A DNA stretch of 64,000 nucleotides, taken from Litsea cubeba (lineage: Eukaryota > Streptophyta > Magnoliopsida > Laurales > Lauraceae). Made by a program: the position numbers and the translations under genes. Where the stretch lies: contig CM022945.1 in NCBI GenBank assembly GCA_012931725.1, positions 21,424,318 through 21,488,317 of the forward strand. Reading direction: 5' to 3'. Positions 1 through 12,003 of this stretch are shown here, in pieces. Below the pieces are notes generated by a model. It had not been told where the DNA came from. It did not search any database and saw only the letters and a list, made by a program, of their open reading frames with translations. Each line of letters begins with the position of its first letter. Positions within the stretch are counted from its first letter, which is position 1.

Positions 1-1560
1 AGATAGTTGGTATGAGAGTATTCAAAAAAATCAGTGAGTTTTTATTCAAATTAGAAGTCATTGAATCAGAGATTTGAAGACAGTGTACAGGTTTTCAAAA
101 TCTGCTGCAGTCTGATTTACATATTTTGACTGGTTAAGAGATTCTAAACTTGGGTTTAGTAGTGTCTTATCATAGTCCCAAATACAAAGATTTCAATATG
201 AGACATAGCATAAAATCACTCCAGGGCTGATAGAAATGATGACTAAAGGTATAATCAAGCATTGCATGTAATAAAGGAATTCTTATCATCAATTTGCAAT
301 CCCAAATAAAAGTCAAGCACTGTTTATCTATTTTCATTCAGCTAAAAAAAAAAATTGTAGGTACTAGAAAATGATAAAAAATAAATAAATACATAAATAA
401 ATAAATAAAAAAGGGTTGGGTGCCAATATTCATTGAGGGGGATCAACTCCGTTCACCGGATACCCTCCTGGAATCCCTTGGCAGGGAAAGGGTAGGCTTT
501 ATTTGAAAACATGCATGTAAGGATGCTTGAAGAAGGGTCAAAAGCACATGCGACATGATGCTCAAAATGAAAGCCTAGGTGCCCACTACAACGTTGGTCT
601 AAAGATGGGAGGACTAAGGCGCCCGGTCGATCTAGGGAGAGATCACCTAGAGAAGTGGACTATCGTCCGTCAGGCCCATCTTAAAACCAACAATCGCTTA
701 GGGCACATTTGGGGATGGATACGCACTAAGCTAACCTAACTTAGGAGAGAGTGAGGGACATGCGTGCCACTGTCAATCATAGGGAGTCCGCTAGGAGGCT
801 ATCGCCGTAAGGCCTAGGGAGTCGCGTAGAAGGGTGGACGATGTCACGGTCACTAACACCTAAGGGTTGGTGTTACTTAGTGCATTAAAGCGATAATGAA
901 AGCATGGGTGGAAAATGGTTTTAAAAATATAGCATGTGCTGAAAATTCTTTTTCAAATATCAATGAATTCATGAATCAAGTATAGCCTACCCTAATAGCA
1001 TGAAGCTCAATGTTGAAAATTGGCGGAGGTTGAATGAAGAAAAGAAATGCAAAATCTTTTTCTTGATTTTTGGGATTTTTTTATTTTTTTGGATTTTTTG
1101 GGATTTTTGAAAATTGGCTAGAAGGGCCTAAATAGGGGTATGCATGGAACCTAATCTAACCGCTCATCCCTTTTTACATTGGAGCGCATGGATGGGCTGA
1201 CCCCATGAAAGGGCCAGCCCGTCTACCGCCGCTCTCCTAGTCCCTAAAAGACTAGATTAGATGGAGGGGATAAGAACGCAAAGGATAGACACAATGAGTG
1301 TAATGGATGCTTGAACAAGCAATTCAAACAAATGAATTAAGATGATGAATGATGAATGCGCACAGTAGTTGCAATTGGAGATCCAAAATGCACTCTATTA
1401 AAATGATAATAAATTATTGATGAATGTGTAACTAAATGGCAGCTTAAAAAAACATGTACACAATTAAATGAACCTAGTGCAAATAAACGAGGATGAATCA
1501 AACTAAGGTAGTAATAGAAAGATCTCACCAATTTGACGCTAGAGTCCTGAATCGGACCAT
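1..1560. other. gene-free, repeat-like sequence
   Basis: No convincing coding region. Open frames are short and unlike known proteins. The block from about 410 to 900 has a less AT-rich, degenerate texture resembling remnants of an LTR element, but I found neither paired LTRs nor a primer binding site, so no family is assigned. Confidence 0.5.
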
Positions 1561-1899
1561 TGAGACCTTGTAGGTGTTCTTTTCTTTTCTTTTTGTGGGT
1601 CTTGGATCGCCTTTTGCAGTGAGTCCCAAAGATGGGCTGTAAGTTGTATAGTGCAGATGGGCTGAGATGGGTTTTGGCTCGGGTTGAGTAAAGTGGATTC
1701 GGTATGATGATTGGCTAAGTTGTAGGTGGGGTTGGCTGGTTCAATGGGTTTGTTGGGTTAAATGGGCTGTTTTTGTGGTTTGGTTGGTCGAATTTAATTG
1801 ACAGGTTGTGAAGATGAAAGGGTTCCAAGTAATTGAGTATTATGGGCTGGTGGGCTGAGTTTGTGTAAGTGGGCTGTGGAATGGTTTAATTAAGTAAGT

Positions 1900-2620
1900 T
1901 GGTCAAAAGAGAAAGGAGAAAGGAGAAAGAAGAGAAGAGAGAACGGAAGGAAGGAAAGTGGTGAAGATGCTGTGAGATGGGTGAACTGGGTGCTGCAGGT
2001 GTGGTGTATGGTGATGGTGTAGGCGGTTGGTGTAGGGAAGAGAAGGGAAGAAAAGAAAAATATAGAAGAAGAAAGGGAAGGAAGTAAAGAGAGAAAAAGA
2101 AAAGAAGAAGTGCTGGGCTATGTGTAGATGGTTATGCAGGTGGTGGGTGGCGAGATGCAGGCCTGTGGGCGTGAGGAAGATGGTGGAGAAGGTGGGTGAA
2201 GGTCAGCAGGGAGCCAACGAGGGTGCACAGGAGGACTGAAGGGAGGAGGAAGAAGAAGAGAAGGAAAAGAAAGAGAAAAGAAAGAGAGAAAAAGGAATGC
2301 AGGGAGAGTGCAGCAGTGAGAGGGTGGTGCGCAGGGGCTGTAATGGTTGCGAGGAGAGTGCAACCGTGAGGGTCGCTGTGAGGGTGGAGACGGATGAAGA
2401 TGAGAGGATGATGGTGATGGGAAGGGTGGATCTGCACAGGGTGGTGATGGAGAACGAGAGAGATGGATATCGAGATGAGATCTGCGCCTGGGTTGGGATA
2501 GAGAGGAGAGACTGGATTTATGGTGGGTTTGAGAGAGATCAGGATCTGGGACTCTCATTTGAGATTGAGAGGGAGAGAGATATCAGGAGGATGGGAGATA
2601 TCTAGTGGACTCTCCATCCT
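1900..2620. repeat. GA-rich low-complexity block
   Basis: Long purine-rich stretch on the plus strand (GAAAGG, GAGAGA, GATGGTG words). Open frames on both strands here give only Ser/Pro/His-rich or Glu/Arg/Val-rich low-complexity translations and are not treated as genes. It may be the transcribed leader of an old retroelement, which is an inference. Confidence 0.6.
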
Positions 2621-2860
2621 TATCCAGCGATGGGCCATGCAGCCCGGGTCAGGTTGATGGGCTTGGGTTAGGTTGGGTCAGGTTGACCTGGGTTGGATTG
2701 GTCATAAGTTTGGTGAGGTTGGATTTGGGCTCGATGGGTCAGCTTGATCAGGCCAAATTGGGCTTGGATGTGGGGTCCAAGTCTGGGGTCGGACTTCGGT
2801 CAGAAGTTTGGGGCCCAAAAAGTGGGCCGCAATGGGATTTGACGTTCACCGGATTTTGAT

Positions 2861-3290
2861 ATGTTCACCGGATTTTTGAGGTCCGGGTACTTTTGGAGAT
2901 TTCTCAATGAGTAGATCATATTGGTGTATGGGTTTGAGTAATTTGGAGGTCCGGAAAAGACTTGATTTTTTTTTAAGGGACCCAAGCCTGATTAATTTTG
3001 AAAAAAAAATCATAACTTAAGATCTACCCGTTGGATTTTTGAGATCTGAGTATCAGTGGGAATCTCTCGATGAGTAGGTCCCGATGATATATGGGTCATG
3101 TCCATTTGAAGATCTAGAAAATACTTGAATTTTTAGGGTGCCCACACATATTAAATTTGTGAAAAAGGTATATCTCTTGATCCGACCGTTGGATTCTTTA
3201 AATCCATATTTCATCAGGAAGCTTACTAAATGTAAATCATCATGGAAGTGAGATCCGACTCGAAACATAAGAATTGGTGAGATCCATAAA
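2861..3290 (+). repeat. diverged direct repeats of about 160 bp
   Basis: Three related blocks begin near 2861, 3027 and 3182. Each opens with a (C)CG(T)TGGATTYTT-like word and continues with a diverged form of AATCTCTCRATGAGTAGRTC. They are degenerate and resemble a non-coding transposon interior. Confidence 0.5.
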
Positions 3291-3861
3291 AAAAAAGGGG
3301 CCTATAATGATGAAACCTTCCTAAATGTGCACGATAATGAAGATTTTAATTTATTATTCAATATTATCTAAATGGGGCAAAATCGGGGCATCGATAATAT
3401 GAGTATTAAAATTGTTCATAGGGGTGCCAAAATGAGGTGTCTACAACCACCTATGCTCATAGCCGGAATGTAAAGTGAGGCTCTCATGTAACAATCCAGC
3501 AACATCACACTGCTACCACACTCCACTGGGGTAATCCCTTAACTAGTGAATCTAGTAAGACCAGCACAACCACCTACACAATTGTCCTCACTACCTAAGC
3601 ACAAAATGTAGCATGTGCCAACTGAAACTAATATATAAGAAAGTACAGAAATAATGGATAAACAAAACACAACTAATCAATAAAATAATCAGACCATCAT
3701 ATACTATCATAATGAACACATCCGGGCGAACCCGGTACCCAGACAGGCTGGTCAAACAAATGCAACTCCGGCGAACCCGGTTAAACCCAAAAAAGCTGGT
3801 ATGGTGGCGTACGTCTACCTCCCATTCTACAGACGGTAAGTACAAAATCATACGTGGGTAC
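3291..3861. other. no gene seen
   Basis: AT-rich, repeat-like sequence. GGTGTCTACA near 3435-3444 resembles the terminus of a plant LTR, but no partner LTR or target duplication was found. Confidence 0.4.
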
Positions 3862-4044
3862 ACACACACAAAAACCCACATGTATACGCACATATTCAAA
3901 CCCCCACACACACAAACCCAAACGCACACATACACACACGAACCCACATCTACACACACAAATTCAAATCCACACACACAAAAATCCAAGCCTACACATT
4001 CACATACAAATCCAAACCTACACATACACACACAACCCCCCCCC

Positions 4045-4092
<48 letters not shown>

Positions 4093-4214
4093 TCCAAACC
4101 TACACACACACACAAACCCAAACCTGCACATTCACACACAGACCCAAACCTACACACACACACAAACCCACACACACACAAACCCAAATCTTCACATACA
4201 CACACAAACCCACA
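3862..4214 (+). repeat. CA-rich microsatellite with 26-base poly-C run
   Basis: Interrupted (CA)n and ACACAAACCCA-type repeats surround an uninterrupted run of 26 C at 4036-4061, followed by a (CA)n run. The long open frames on both strands (Thr/His/Pro-rich, or Cys/Val/Gly-rich) come only from the repeat and are not genes. The poly-C length may be imprecise because homopolymers are error-prone in assemblies. Confidence 0.9.
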
Positions 4215-4828
4215 CACACGCATACTCTCCTAAACAAGAGCTCCTGTTAATCTTACATAGGGTGCTCCCATCACATTGTCAATAGAGCCACAAGGGAGCC
4301 CACCCCGTGCACATATTATTAATAGAGGGTATTAGACCGAGTAACGAAATGGGTATATGCTCATGTCTTGTAATATTCGGGAGGTCATAAGCTAACCATA
4401 GCCTATACAAATCCTATAGTCAAGGGCCAAGGGGAGTGGGCACTAACCAACCTGGGGCAAGGGTCATTCATCACATGTAGGGTCCATACCGTCTAACACG
4501 GTGGTTACGCAGGTCCGAAATGCCTCTCATAATCATTTGGTGCTTCCGAAATTGTTGGCACTTTGGGGTTCCACTTAGCCATCCACTTAGCCCAATATGG
4601 GTCCCACATATACTACCTCACAACCCACAAGGAGATGTTAGCCTACACACCCCCTTACTAGAGGTCCAATTCATATTCATAGGTCAAGTAAGGCCAAGGT
4701 CTAAGTTTTAAGGGTAAATGAGTTTCAAATATTCCATTCAATTTAACACCATTTTAAGACCCACTAATAGCTCCACCATTAGTGTATTTTAAGTCCATTC
4801 ATACCAATCCAATTATCATGAATGCACA
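4215..4828. other. no gene seen
   Basis: Non-coding. Short open frames only, with no recognisable domain. Confidence 0.5.
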
Positions 4829-5068
4829 TGATAGAGATATCTAACACATTTAGAAATATTTAACACATTTATAGCATTAGTAGATATATTTAATACATTG
4901 AAGGCATTAGTAGAGGTATTTAATACATTTCAAGCATTAGTAGATATATTTAACATATTTAAAGTAATAGTAGAGATATTTAACATATTTAAAACTTCTA
5001 GCAGAGATATTGAATACATCTTAAGCATCTAATAGAGATATTGAACATGTTTAAAGCATCAAAACCAA
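4829..5068 (+). repeat. tandem repeat, unit about 36 bp
   Basis: About six imperfect copies of a unit of the form GCATTAGTAGAGATATTTAA + CACATTTA. The unit drifts gradually along the array. Confidence 0.75.
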
Positions 5069-5439
5069 CAAATGTAACATGTACACACTATTATTTATGT
5101 CTATGTACTTGCCTTTGGTTGAAAATGCTCAAATCCACAAATCTTAACTCCATAGCCCAACAAGCCAAACCTAAGGGATAATAGCAAAATAAAACTAAAT
5201 TAAAACATAAATAAAAAAGAAATGGAAGCTCTAAGCTATCTAACACTCTACCACACCCAAAGCACATTAACCCACACCTAATTAGTTCATGGGAAGGAGA
5301 GCTTACCAAACAGATGGGTGGATGGAGTGGTGGCTTGAAATTGAGGATGAGAAGCTCGCGGGTCCACACGGAAATGATGGTGATCATCGGAGGTTGTGGG
5401 GCTCACTTGATCGGTGGCCCAATGATTAGTGGTGATGGA

Positions 5440-6056
5440 GGGTCACGGTGATCCATTGGATGCAAGAAGGAATGAAGACAGGAACAAAGAAAGAAATAAA
5501 GAATGGAGAAAGAAATACAGAACAGAAAGAGAAAGAAATGGTGAGATGGGTGAGGGAGAAGTCAACTCACGTTGACAGTGACTGGAGAGAAAGAAATAAA
5601 GAATGAAAAGAGGGAAGGAAAGAGAGAGAACAGTGAGTGTGAAATGGTGAGATGAGTGAGGGATGGTACTCACGTTGGCAAGGAGGAGTGAGAGAGAGAG
5701 AGGAAAGTAATAGAGAATGAAATAAAGAAAGAGAAACAAGAAAGAAAACAGAGAAAGGAAGAGAGCAACAGAGAAGGGAAATGGAGAAACAGAGAGATGA
5801 AGTGGGCGGGGTTCGATGGTGGCCGGCGCAAGTGGGTCCGGCGGCGATGGTGATGGCGCCGGGAAAGTGGGGCAGCATGGCTGGGTGAGGGAGATTAAGA
5901 GAAATGAAAGATGAGATGAAATGAGAGAGTGGAGAAGAGAGATGGCCGGCGGTGGTGATGGTGGGGCGGCATCGTCCGGCGGCGGCAAAGCAGCGAGGAG
6001 AGTGAGGGAGGGAGTGGAGAACGAGAGAGAGACATGAGGAGGGGGGGTCCATCCTG
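5440..6056. repeat. GA-rich low-complexity block
   Basis: Purine-rich plus strand (GAAAGAAATA, GAGAGAGA). It contains a near-duplicate phrase, GGTGAGATGGGTGAGGG at about 5539 and GGTGAGATGAGTGAGGG at about 5646. The 231- and 161-residue minus-strand frames are Ser/Leu/Phe/Pro-rich translations of this tract and are rejected as proteins. Confidence 0.65.
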
Positions 6057-6066
6057 ACCTAAAAGG

Positions 6067-7143
6067 GCAAGGTGTACATCGGGTCGGGTCCCGGGTTATC
6101 GGACCGAGTTTGACCCGATTCGAGTATTTTATGCACACTGGACCCGACCGAATGCCCGATAATATATAATCGGGTTTGCCGGGTTACCCGGTAACCCGGT
6201 TACAATTGAAGAAGAAGCGAAGATCCAATCCCAATAGACATTAACAAAAATGGTGTTGTAGATGATTTGACAGAGAGAGAAATAGAGAAATGCATGCCTA
6301 CAACAGAATGCAGAGCGCCGGCCAGTCAACGCCATCTCCTCCCCGGTTGCCGTTCCGTTCCCCTCACCCTCGCTCTGGTCGGTCCAAGAGCGGGAGGCAC
6401 TAGGGCCTAGCGCAACCCAACCTGTTACAGCGGCTGATGTGGCCTATCTTGTCCGTGTTCCTCCGCCGGCAGGGCCTATTCCTTTTCGCTCCTCTCCAGA
6501 TCTTTGGAATGCTTCTTTGGAGTTGGTAGGCAGGAAAGGAGCTCTGGTATCCAGAATCTCTGCCCTTTTAGGGGTTGAACAGCCACTGCTGGATGCATTA
6601 TCGCCATCACCATCAGCATCTTCTATGGAAGGGCTTGTAGCTTTGGGAATGCAGTGGAATCCTTTCGCTGATTCTTTGGCCTTTTTTTATCAAATGGCAT
6701 GCTCTCTGAGTCTCTGTAATGGGTTCTCCAGGTTTTTCTTCCTCTTGGAGCCATTGCAGAGATTGTACGACTTGAATTGTGGTGCTGTGAATGAAGGAAG
6801 GCAGCTTTTTTCTTAATGACAAGTGGTAGTTGCCTGGTCCACTACATAGAGATTTGTGCCCACCGGCTCCCCATTTTGGATTAGTAATGCACCAAAAGTT
6901 CATTGTAATTGCCATAAAGCATTTCTTTTCTTAGACGTTCCTGTTATCTGGAATGCAATTTTTTTTTATATATAACCGGGTCATCGGGTCGATTAACAAA
7001 AATTCCTTAATCCGGGACCCGGTCCGGATTAGTATGTTCGAGACCCGACCCGGTCTACGACCATGTTCCACCCGTCCAAATACGTCCGGGTCGGGTTGGG
7101 TTACTGGGTCAAACCGGGTTTCCAAACCCGATGTACACCCCGG
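6067..7143. mobile_element. hAT-like non-autonomous TIR element carrying a gene-like insert
   Basis: The ends are inverted: GGTGTACATCGGGT near 6071 is matched by ACCCGATGTACACC near 7126-7139. Inside each end are CGGGTCGGGT / ACCCGGTAACCCGG-type motifs shared with the elements at 55516, 54292 and 60203. The 8-bp target duplication expected for hAT could not be identified here. The middle, about 6270-6920, is non-repetitive and has coding character. Family assignment rests on the better-preserved relative at 55516-56686. Confidence 0.6.
6286..6816 (+). pseudogene. unidentified captured gene fragment (open frame, no clear start)
   Basis: A single frame stays open from just after the stop at 6283-6285 to the stop at 6814-6816 (about 176 codons). 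The only in-frame Met lies two-thirds of the way along, so this is more likely an internal or terminal exon than a complete gene. The translation is ordinary rather than low-complexity. It includes a Pro-rich stretch (VRVPPPAGPIPF), a Leu-rich segment (LVSRISALLGVEQPLLDAL) and an aromatic, hydrophobic C-terminal part (LCNGFSRFFFLLEPL). I do not recognise the family. Its position between inverted transposon ends suggests a host exon captured by the element. Alternatively it could be a chance open frame. Confidence 0.4.
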
Positions 7144-8223
7144 AGGGGAGGGGTAAATGGGAAAGTGCAATGGGGTGGGGGTGTTACACGTGGGTTAGGG
7201 GGTGGGGATATGGGATCTGATGGGAGTGAGGTTGGGTTCATATGGGATAAAGGTGGGGAGGGGTTTGACTTTTGGAAATAATAAATAAGCTTAGGTGGGT
7301 TCGGGTCGGGTCATGTTTTGGGTCAGGCTCAAGGGTCCGGATCGGGATGCAATAGAAGTACAAAGTCTGAGAAATTAGGTAATCTACCTGATGGTGTCAA
7401 AATCTCGAGAACAGAACACACTAAAAAGCCCTTGGAACTTTCCGGAAATAGCGACACACCCCTATTGTACCCAAATGGGCTTGGGTCTCAACCTAACTTC
7501 GCACGCGCGATCCTAAAGATAATATGACCTATTTGGCTTATAAACGAGCTTAATCAACTAAAAGTACAATTAACTAAGCTAATTACAACCTTGAAACTCC
7601 GGGATGCTACATTAGGTATGATTAGCTCCCTTTTTTCATGATTTAGGTAATAAATCTCGTTTTGGGTAACCAATGAAATATGCATCAATAGTTGATTCAC
7701 TCGTTGTTGAGTGGTGATGGGATACATGCCTAGGATCGATATGAGTGATCAAGTTTTAAGTATGCTATTGTACTAGTTACCCCCAATGTCGCAATATATA
7801 TATATATATATTGTTCTTGGTGGTGGAACTGGATTTGAAAAAAGAGAGAACAGTGAATGCTTCAAGGTGCGTAATTGCTTTCTTTAGGACGTTTTCCGCC
7901 ACCCCCTTGGTGGGACCAAGTCAGCAATAAGTTAATAGGCAGGCCGTCTCCACTATACAATAAAGCCCAGCTAAAGTTGTTGTTGATCTGCATTTGCTAG
8001 TCCAAAGATCAACCATGAACTCATCAACCCTTTAAAAGACCCAATAACAGAACCATATGACCCATGGTAATGATTTTCAAACAAAAAATAATGCAAGATA
8101 TATAGATGAGACCCACATAATGATGATGCAAATAAGCTGTTTCTCCTTGCTTCAACTTCTAGAAACTAAACAGTCAATGTGCATGGTAGTTAATAAAATC
8201 ATAACCACCTTCTTGGTCATCAA
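7144..8223. other. no gene seen
   Basis: Non-coding. A (TA)n microsatellite lies near 7795-7811. The stretch at about 7318-7612 ends in a CCGGGATGCTACA word resembling the inverted start of a plant LTR, but I could not pair it with anything. Confidence 0.45.
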
Positions 8224-8533
8224 TGTTGGTAAATGTCCCACATCCCACAAAGTTGGACATGTCTTCATATACCTGTTTGGGCATTCCAATTCTTAGCTTA
8301 AACTTTTGGGTTGGTATATGGTATCTTACATAGTATCAAAGCAGGCTCCGATCCCGTCATTCTTGTGTAACCCACGTGGCATGCCCGTCTTTGAAATCCG
8401 TTGGGCCTGCACGTGAGTGAGAGTATTGGGAAGTCCCACATCGCCTAAGTCCTGAGTTTGACATGTCTTCATATACCTGTTTGGCCTTTCACCTATCAGC
8501 TTAAACTTTTGGGTTGGTGTATGGTTTCTTACA
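8224..8533 (+). mobile_element. TRIM: miniature LTR retrotransposon
   Basis: Two direct repeats of about 107-112 bp, at 8224-8330 and about 8422-8533, share GTCCCACATC, GACATGTCTTCATATACCTG and CAGCTTAAACTTTTGGGTTG-like blocks (AGCTTAAACTTTTGGGTTGG in the first copy) and both end in TTACA. Immediately after the first repeat, TAGTATCAAAGC (8331-8342) matches 10 of 12 bases of TGGTATCAGAGC, the initiator-Met tRNA primer binding site typical of plant TRIM and Copia elements. Flanks ATCAA (8219-8223) and ATCAG (8534-8538) match at 4 of 5 positions, as expected for an old target duplication. The internal part is under 100 bp and non-coding, so movement must have relied on another element's proteins. 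Confidence 0.8.
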
Positions 8534-9412
8534 ATCAGGTCCAACCTGACCCATTGCTCAACCCAATTAACTACATATAAATAAATGCAAATTTTCAAAT
8601 ATGAATTGGGTTCTCAAAAATGCATGAATATGAAAAGTGATTTTCAAGAAAATAAAATCAAAATCTTGGATTTCTTATTTTTGAAAATTTCCTACACTAT
8701 TGAATGTATTATTATTTTTATGCATCATTGGTAGCACAGATGCTAGAAGCTTAAGAATTTAGCCAGAATTGGGTCCAAGTCCATTCAGGTCCACTGGAGT
8801 TGGTCCCGAGTCTAGCTATAAACCTTTTAAGCATCCGTGCACAGGTAGGGAGTTTATTTTAAGCATATTGGATTTTCAATGTGGACTCCTACGGAGTTCC
8901 ACACTCTTTCCACTGGGAGGATCAGGACTCAAATGAGAGTTGTGCCATTCATCTCAGATTGGTGACATACAAAATAAGTCCCATGTGTGTACGATGATTA
9001 TGTTCGACTATGGATGGAGCACAGCCCATAAGCACACTTTGATTATAAGAATCTAGCCCTCCGTCTAGACAATTTTTCTCCAAAAAAGAGAGATAAGGGC
9101 TAGTCAACACACCTTTACTTGTCATTTTCCTCGATCGTCCATTCAAGATGAATAGTTTGAATTTCCAGTCTTTAGTTGACTACTACGTTGCAGTTAGGCC
9201 AGGATGGTCTGACTTGAGAATTGCTGTAATTGGGACAGAACAATAAACCTCATGTGCACTAAGCCGATTTAGCTAGTACATCAATGAAGAGGATAGTTCA
9301 GCCAATGAATGACATCGAATTCCTCTTGGGGAGGAAGATTCAAGCTCTAGTTGGAATAGATAGTCAATCCGGGAGTTATAGGCACTTTATGAAAAATAGG
9401 TTAGATATGTTA
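8534..9412. other. no gene seen
   Basis: AT-rich intergenic sequence with no long open frame of coding character and no repeat that I could define. Confidence 0.5.
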
Positions 9413-9960
9413 GATTAGGAGCAGTGGCAGATCTATGATTTTTGCTTAAGGGGACTTAGGATAGTCACTTGAAAAGTAATTCAATTACTATTTTGTTGTT
9501 CTTCTTAACTTTGACGAAAGAGAAATAACTCACCTAAGAAAGATGTGATTAAAGAGTCATTTAAACAAAGACCAGTCCACTTCAATCATTATACACATAG
9601 ACAGAGCCACAAAAAATATACACATCAATAAAAATTTAAGATACCATCAGTTCTAAAAAAAATGTTTTCTAGATGTGATGATGGTAAAAGAAGGCTCTTG
9701 AACTATAAGAGGACAATTAATGGAAATAAAATGAGGACAATCAATTTGTATTAAGAAATTTAATTTTTTTAACTTATATGTTTTTCCATTAAATAAATAT
9801 TAAAAGAAAAGAGATGGACAATTAATGAAAAAAAAATCTAAAAACCATTATAATACCCTTTTATCCTTTTTATGAATGGTTATGGTTAATAATCTTTTAC
9901 TTCAAACAAATAAAACACTAAATTAGGCCTTTACCAAACTCAAATGATTAAGAAGCTCAG

Positions 9961-10246
9961 TAACCAGAAACCTAATAAGGTTTCTAGAACAGAACACTGA
10001 TAAGCATACGCTTATAAATTATAAAGTTAGATTAATCAACACAAACATGAATCCAAGGCAATTTGTTTCTTTCCCTTTCTTAAATTTTCACCTTCTCTCT
10101 CTCTAACCAGAAACCTCATAAGGTTTCTAGAACAAAACACTGATAAGCATACGCTTATAAATTATAAAGTTAGATTAATCAACACAAACATGAATCCAAG
10201 GCAATTTGTTTCTCTCCCTTTCTTAAATTTTCACCCTCTCTCTCAT
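9961..10246 (+). repeat. tandem duplication, two copies of 143 bp
   Basis: TAACCAGAAACCT-AATAAGG (second copy CTCATAAGG) begins at 9961 and again at 10104. The two copies differ at only a handful of positions, so the duplication is recent. Confidence 0.9.
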
Positions 10247-11014
10247 ACACACATTTTTCATTTCTTACTTTTCTTTACAAGATGCACAATTTCATGAAGT
10301 TAGTATACATCCCCAGATGAGAGACGGTTCACAAATTTTGGTAATTAGATCAAACAGGTTCCTAAACATTTAGCTCATTTCCTACATTTTTTTGCTTTAT
10401 TGAACCAAAACATAAGGTTATTCCAAATTGATAACCAACCATAATTTTAGGTAATCAAATGAATTTAGTTGAATAATTTTATTATTGTTATTTTTTTTGT
10501 CTTACTTTCTCATGCGTTTTTTTAGTATAACTGTGTCAAACATGTCGTGATCATATACAGCGCAAACAATCATTTTTATTCATAAGACGAACATTCAGCA
10601 TGACATCATCATAGTGAAAGAAATAAATTCCACAAAAGTCATGCATTTAATAAAATTTTCTATTCTCATAAGTAACAAAGAAAAACTATCCGACACACCA
10701 TAGTAAAAATTAGGAGCCATAATCTCCCTCAATGCTCAATAATATGAAATCACTGCAGGTCATCTAGCTCTTATTCTAGTCATATGTTATAGATTGAATC
10801 AAATCTAAGAACGACACGTATCAATCAAATTTCTCAAAAACCAAAACTCGCAAGTGGCACAACATAATAGATATCTAGATCTCACACGCTTCAAACAAAT
10901 CAAATACTCAAAAACAGCAACGCATCCAAATGCTAAGTAAAAGCAAGGACAAAAGAACAATCTGTATTCAAAGATCTGAAGCAAAGAGAAATGGAAAGCA
11001 TGAGAAATGAAAAG

Positions 11015-11015
<1 letters not shown>

Positions 11016-11055
<40 letters not shown>
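11016..11055 (+). repeat. (GA)n microsatellite
   Basis: Uninterrupted AG dinucleotide run of about 20 units inside the TIR element above. It accounts for the alternating Glu/Arg or Ser/Leu open frames here. Confidence 0.95.
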
Positions 11056-11057
<2 letters not shown>

Positions 11058-11809
11058 CCAGAGGCAAGATGAGTAGAGCACTTGCCGGAGGGAAGTACGG
11101 CGCCACGACGGTGGTGCGCCAATGTCGGGTGCCTAAGATGGAGAGTGATGAAGGAAGAGAGATGAGAATGGGGATTGGCGGATTAGGTTAGAATTGAAAA
11201 TGGTCGTGGGGACTTGGGCTGTTTTTAAATGGGGACATGGCCAAAGGGGCCTTAGGGCCGTTATGGGCATTTTCCGGTTTTGGTGGGGGCTTCAGCCCCC
11301 AACCCACAACATGTACTTGTCCGCCCCTAATTAGGAGGGTAAATTAAGATGGATAAAAAGAGTAAAAGAAGCGAAAAGAGATTGCTCCATTGCTTGAAGG
11401 CTGAAATATGAATATGGCGGGGCATGTGGATATTGCGATTATATGATATAGATATCTATTAGGTGGAGCACAAGTAGGCAAGAAAGAAACAACTTTGTTA
11501 ATATTATATTGTTGATCGGATAATTTTTGCATGAGTGTGAATAGAGATTTGTTATTTGTAGGCCCACTTGGATGGACTTGGGTTAAAATGATATTAGGGA
11601 TGGCAATGGGGGGGTTTTGGTGTGGGTATGGGTACCCCGTGATAGGTCATTGGCATATAATACCAAATATACCAATGTATATGAATCTATATTACTAAAG
11701 GGATGTATACACTTCATGAGAATTCCTGGAGGAGGACACCTGGCATGTCTTGGAGAGGTACACGTGGCAGCAGCCAGCCTAGAATGATGTTCTGCTATAA
11801 AAAAGAAAA

Positions 11810-12003
11810 TGCTTGATTAGAATTTGAATTATCCTAAACTCTCTCAATGAGATCCTTATTACCAATAATAATTATCCTAAAATCTCTCAATGAGATCCAT
11901 ATTACCAACTAAAATAGAAATTGCTTGATTAAAATTTGAATTATCCTAAACTCTCTCAATGAGATCCCTATTACCAATAATAATTATCCTAAAATCTCTC
12001 AAT
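11810..12003 (+). repeat. direct repeat near the Helitron 5' end
   Basis: The phrase TTGAATTATCCTAAACTCTC followed by TCAATGAGATCC and AATAATAATTATCCTAAAAT occurs twice, at about 11822 and 11938. It precedes the first monomer of the large array. Confidence 0.8.

Larger units (their letters stand above)
9413..11336. mobile_element. degenerate TIR element (AGGGGCGGAC-type ends)
   Basis: The left end reads TTAGGAGCAGTGGCAGATCT and the right end, inverted, reads TTAGGGGCGGACAAGTACAT. Both are diverged forms of an AGGGGCGGAYCCAGRA terminus that also bounds the small element at 39230-39385. The right end contains GGGGGCTTCAGCCCCCAACC. The interior is non-coding except for a GC-richer patch at 11060-11200 of unknown origin. 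Borders are approximate and no clean target duplication was found. Confidence 0.45.

Noticed and set aside
2118..2605. Overlapping frames on both strands of the GA-rich block
   Set aside because: Low-complexity composition on both strands and no recognisable motif.
3591..4285. Open frames of 143-210 residues on both strands
   Set aside because: They are translations of the CA/poly-C microsatellite (His/Thr/Pro or Cys/Val/Gly repeats), with no domain.
5443..6138. 231- and 161-residue minus-strand frames
   Set aside because: Ser/Leu/Phe/Pro-rich readings of a purine-rich tract; two frames of the same tract are open, as expected by composition.
3430..7612. A single antisense LTR retrotransposon bounded by GGTGTCTACA and CCGGGATGCTACA words
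   Set aside because: No paired direct repeats, primer site, coding region or target duplication support it.
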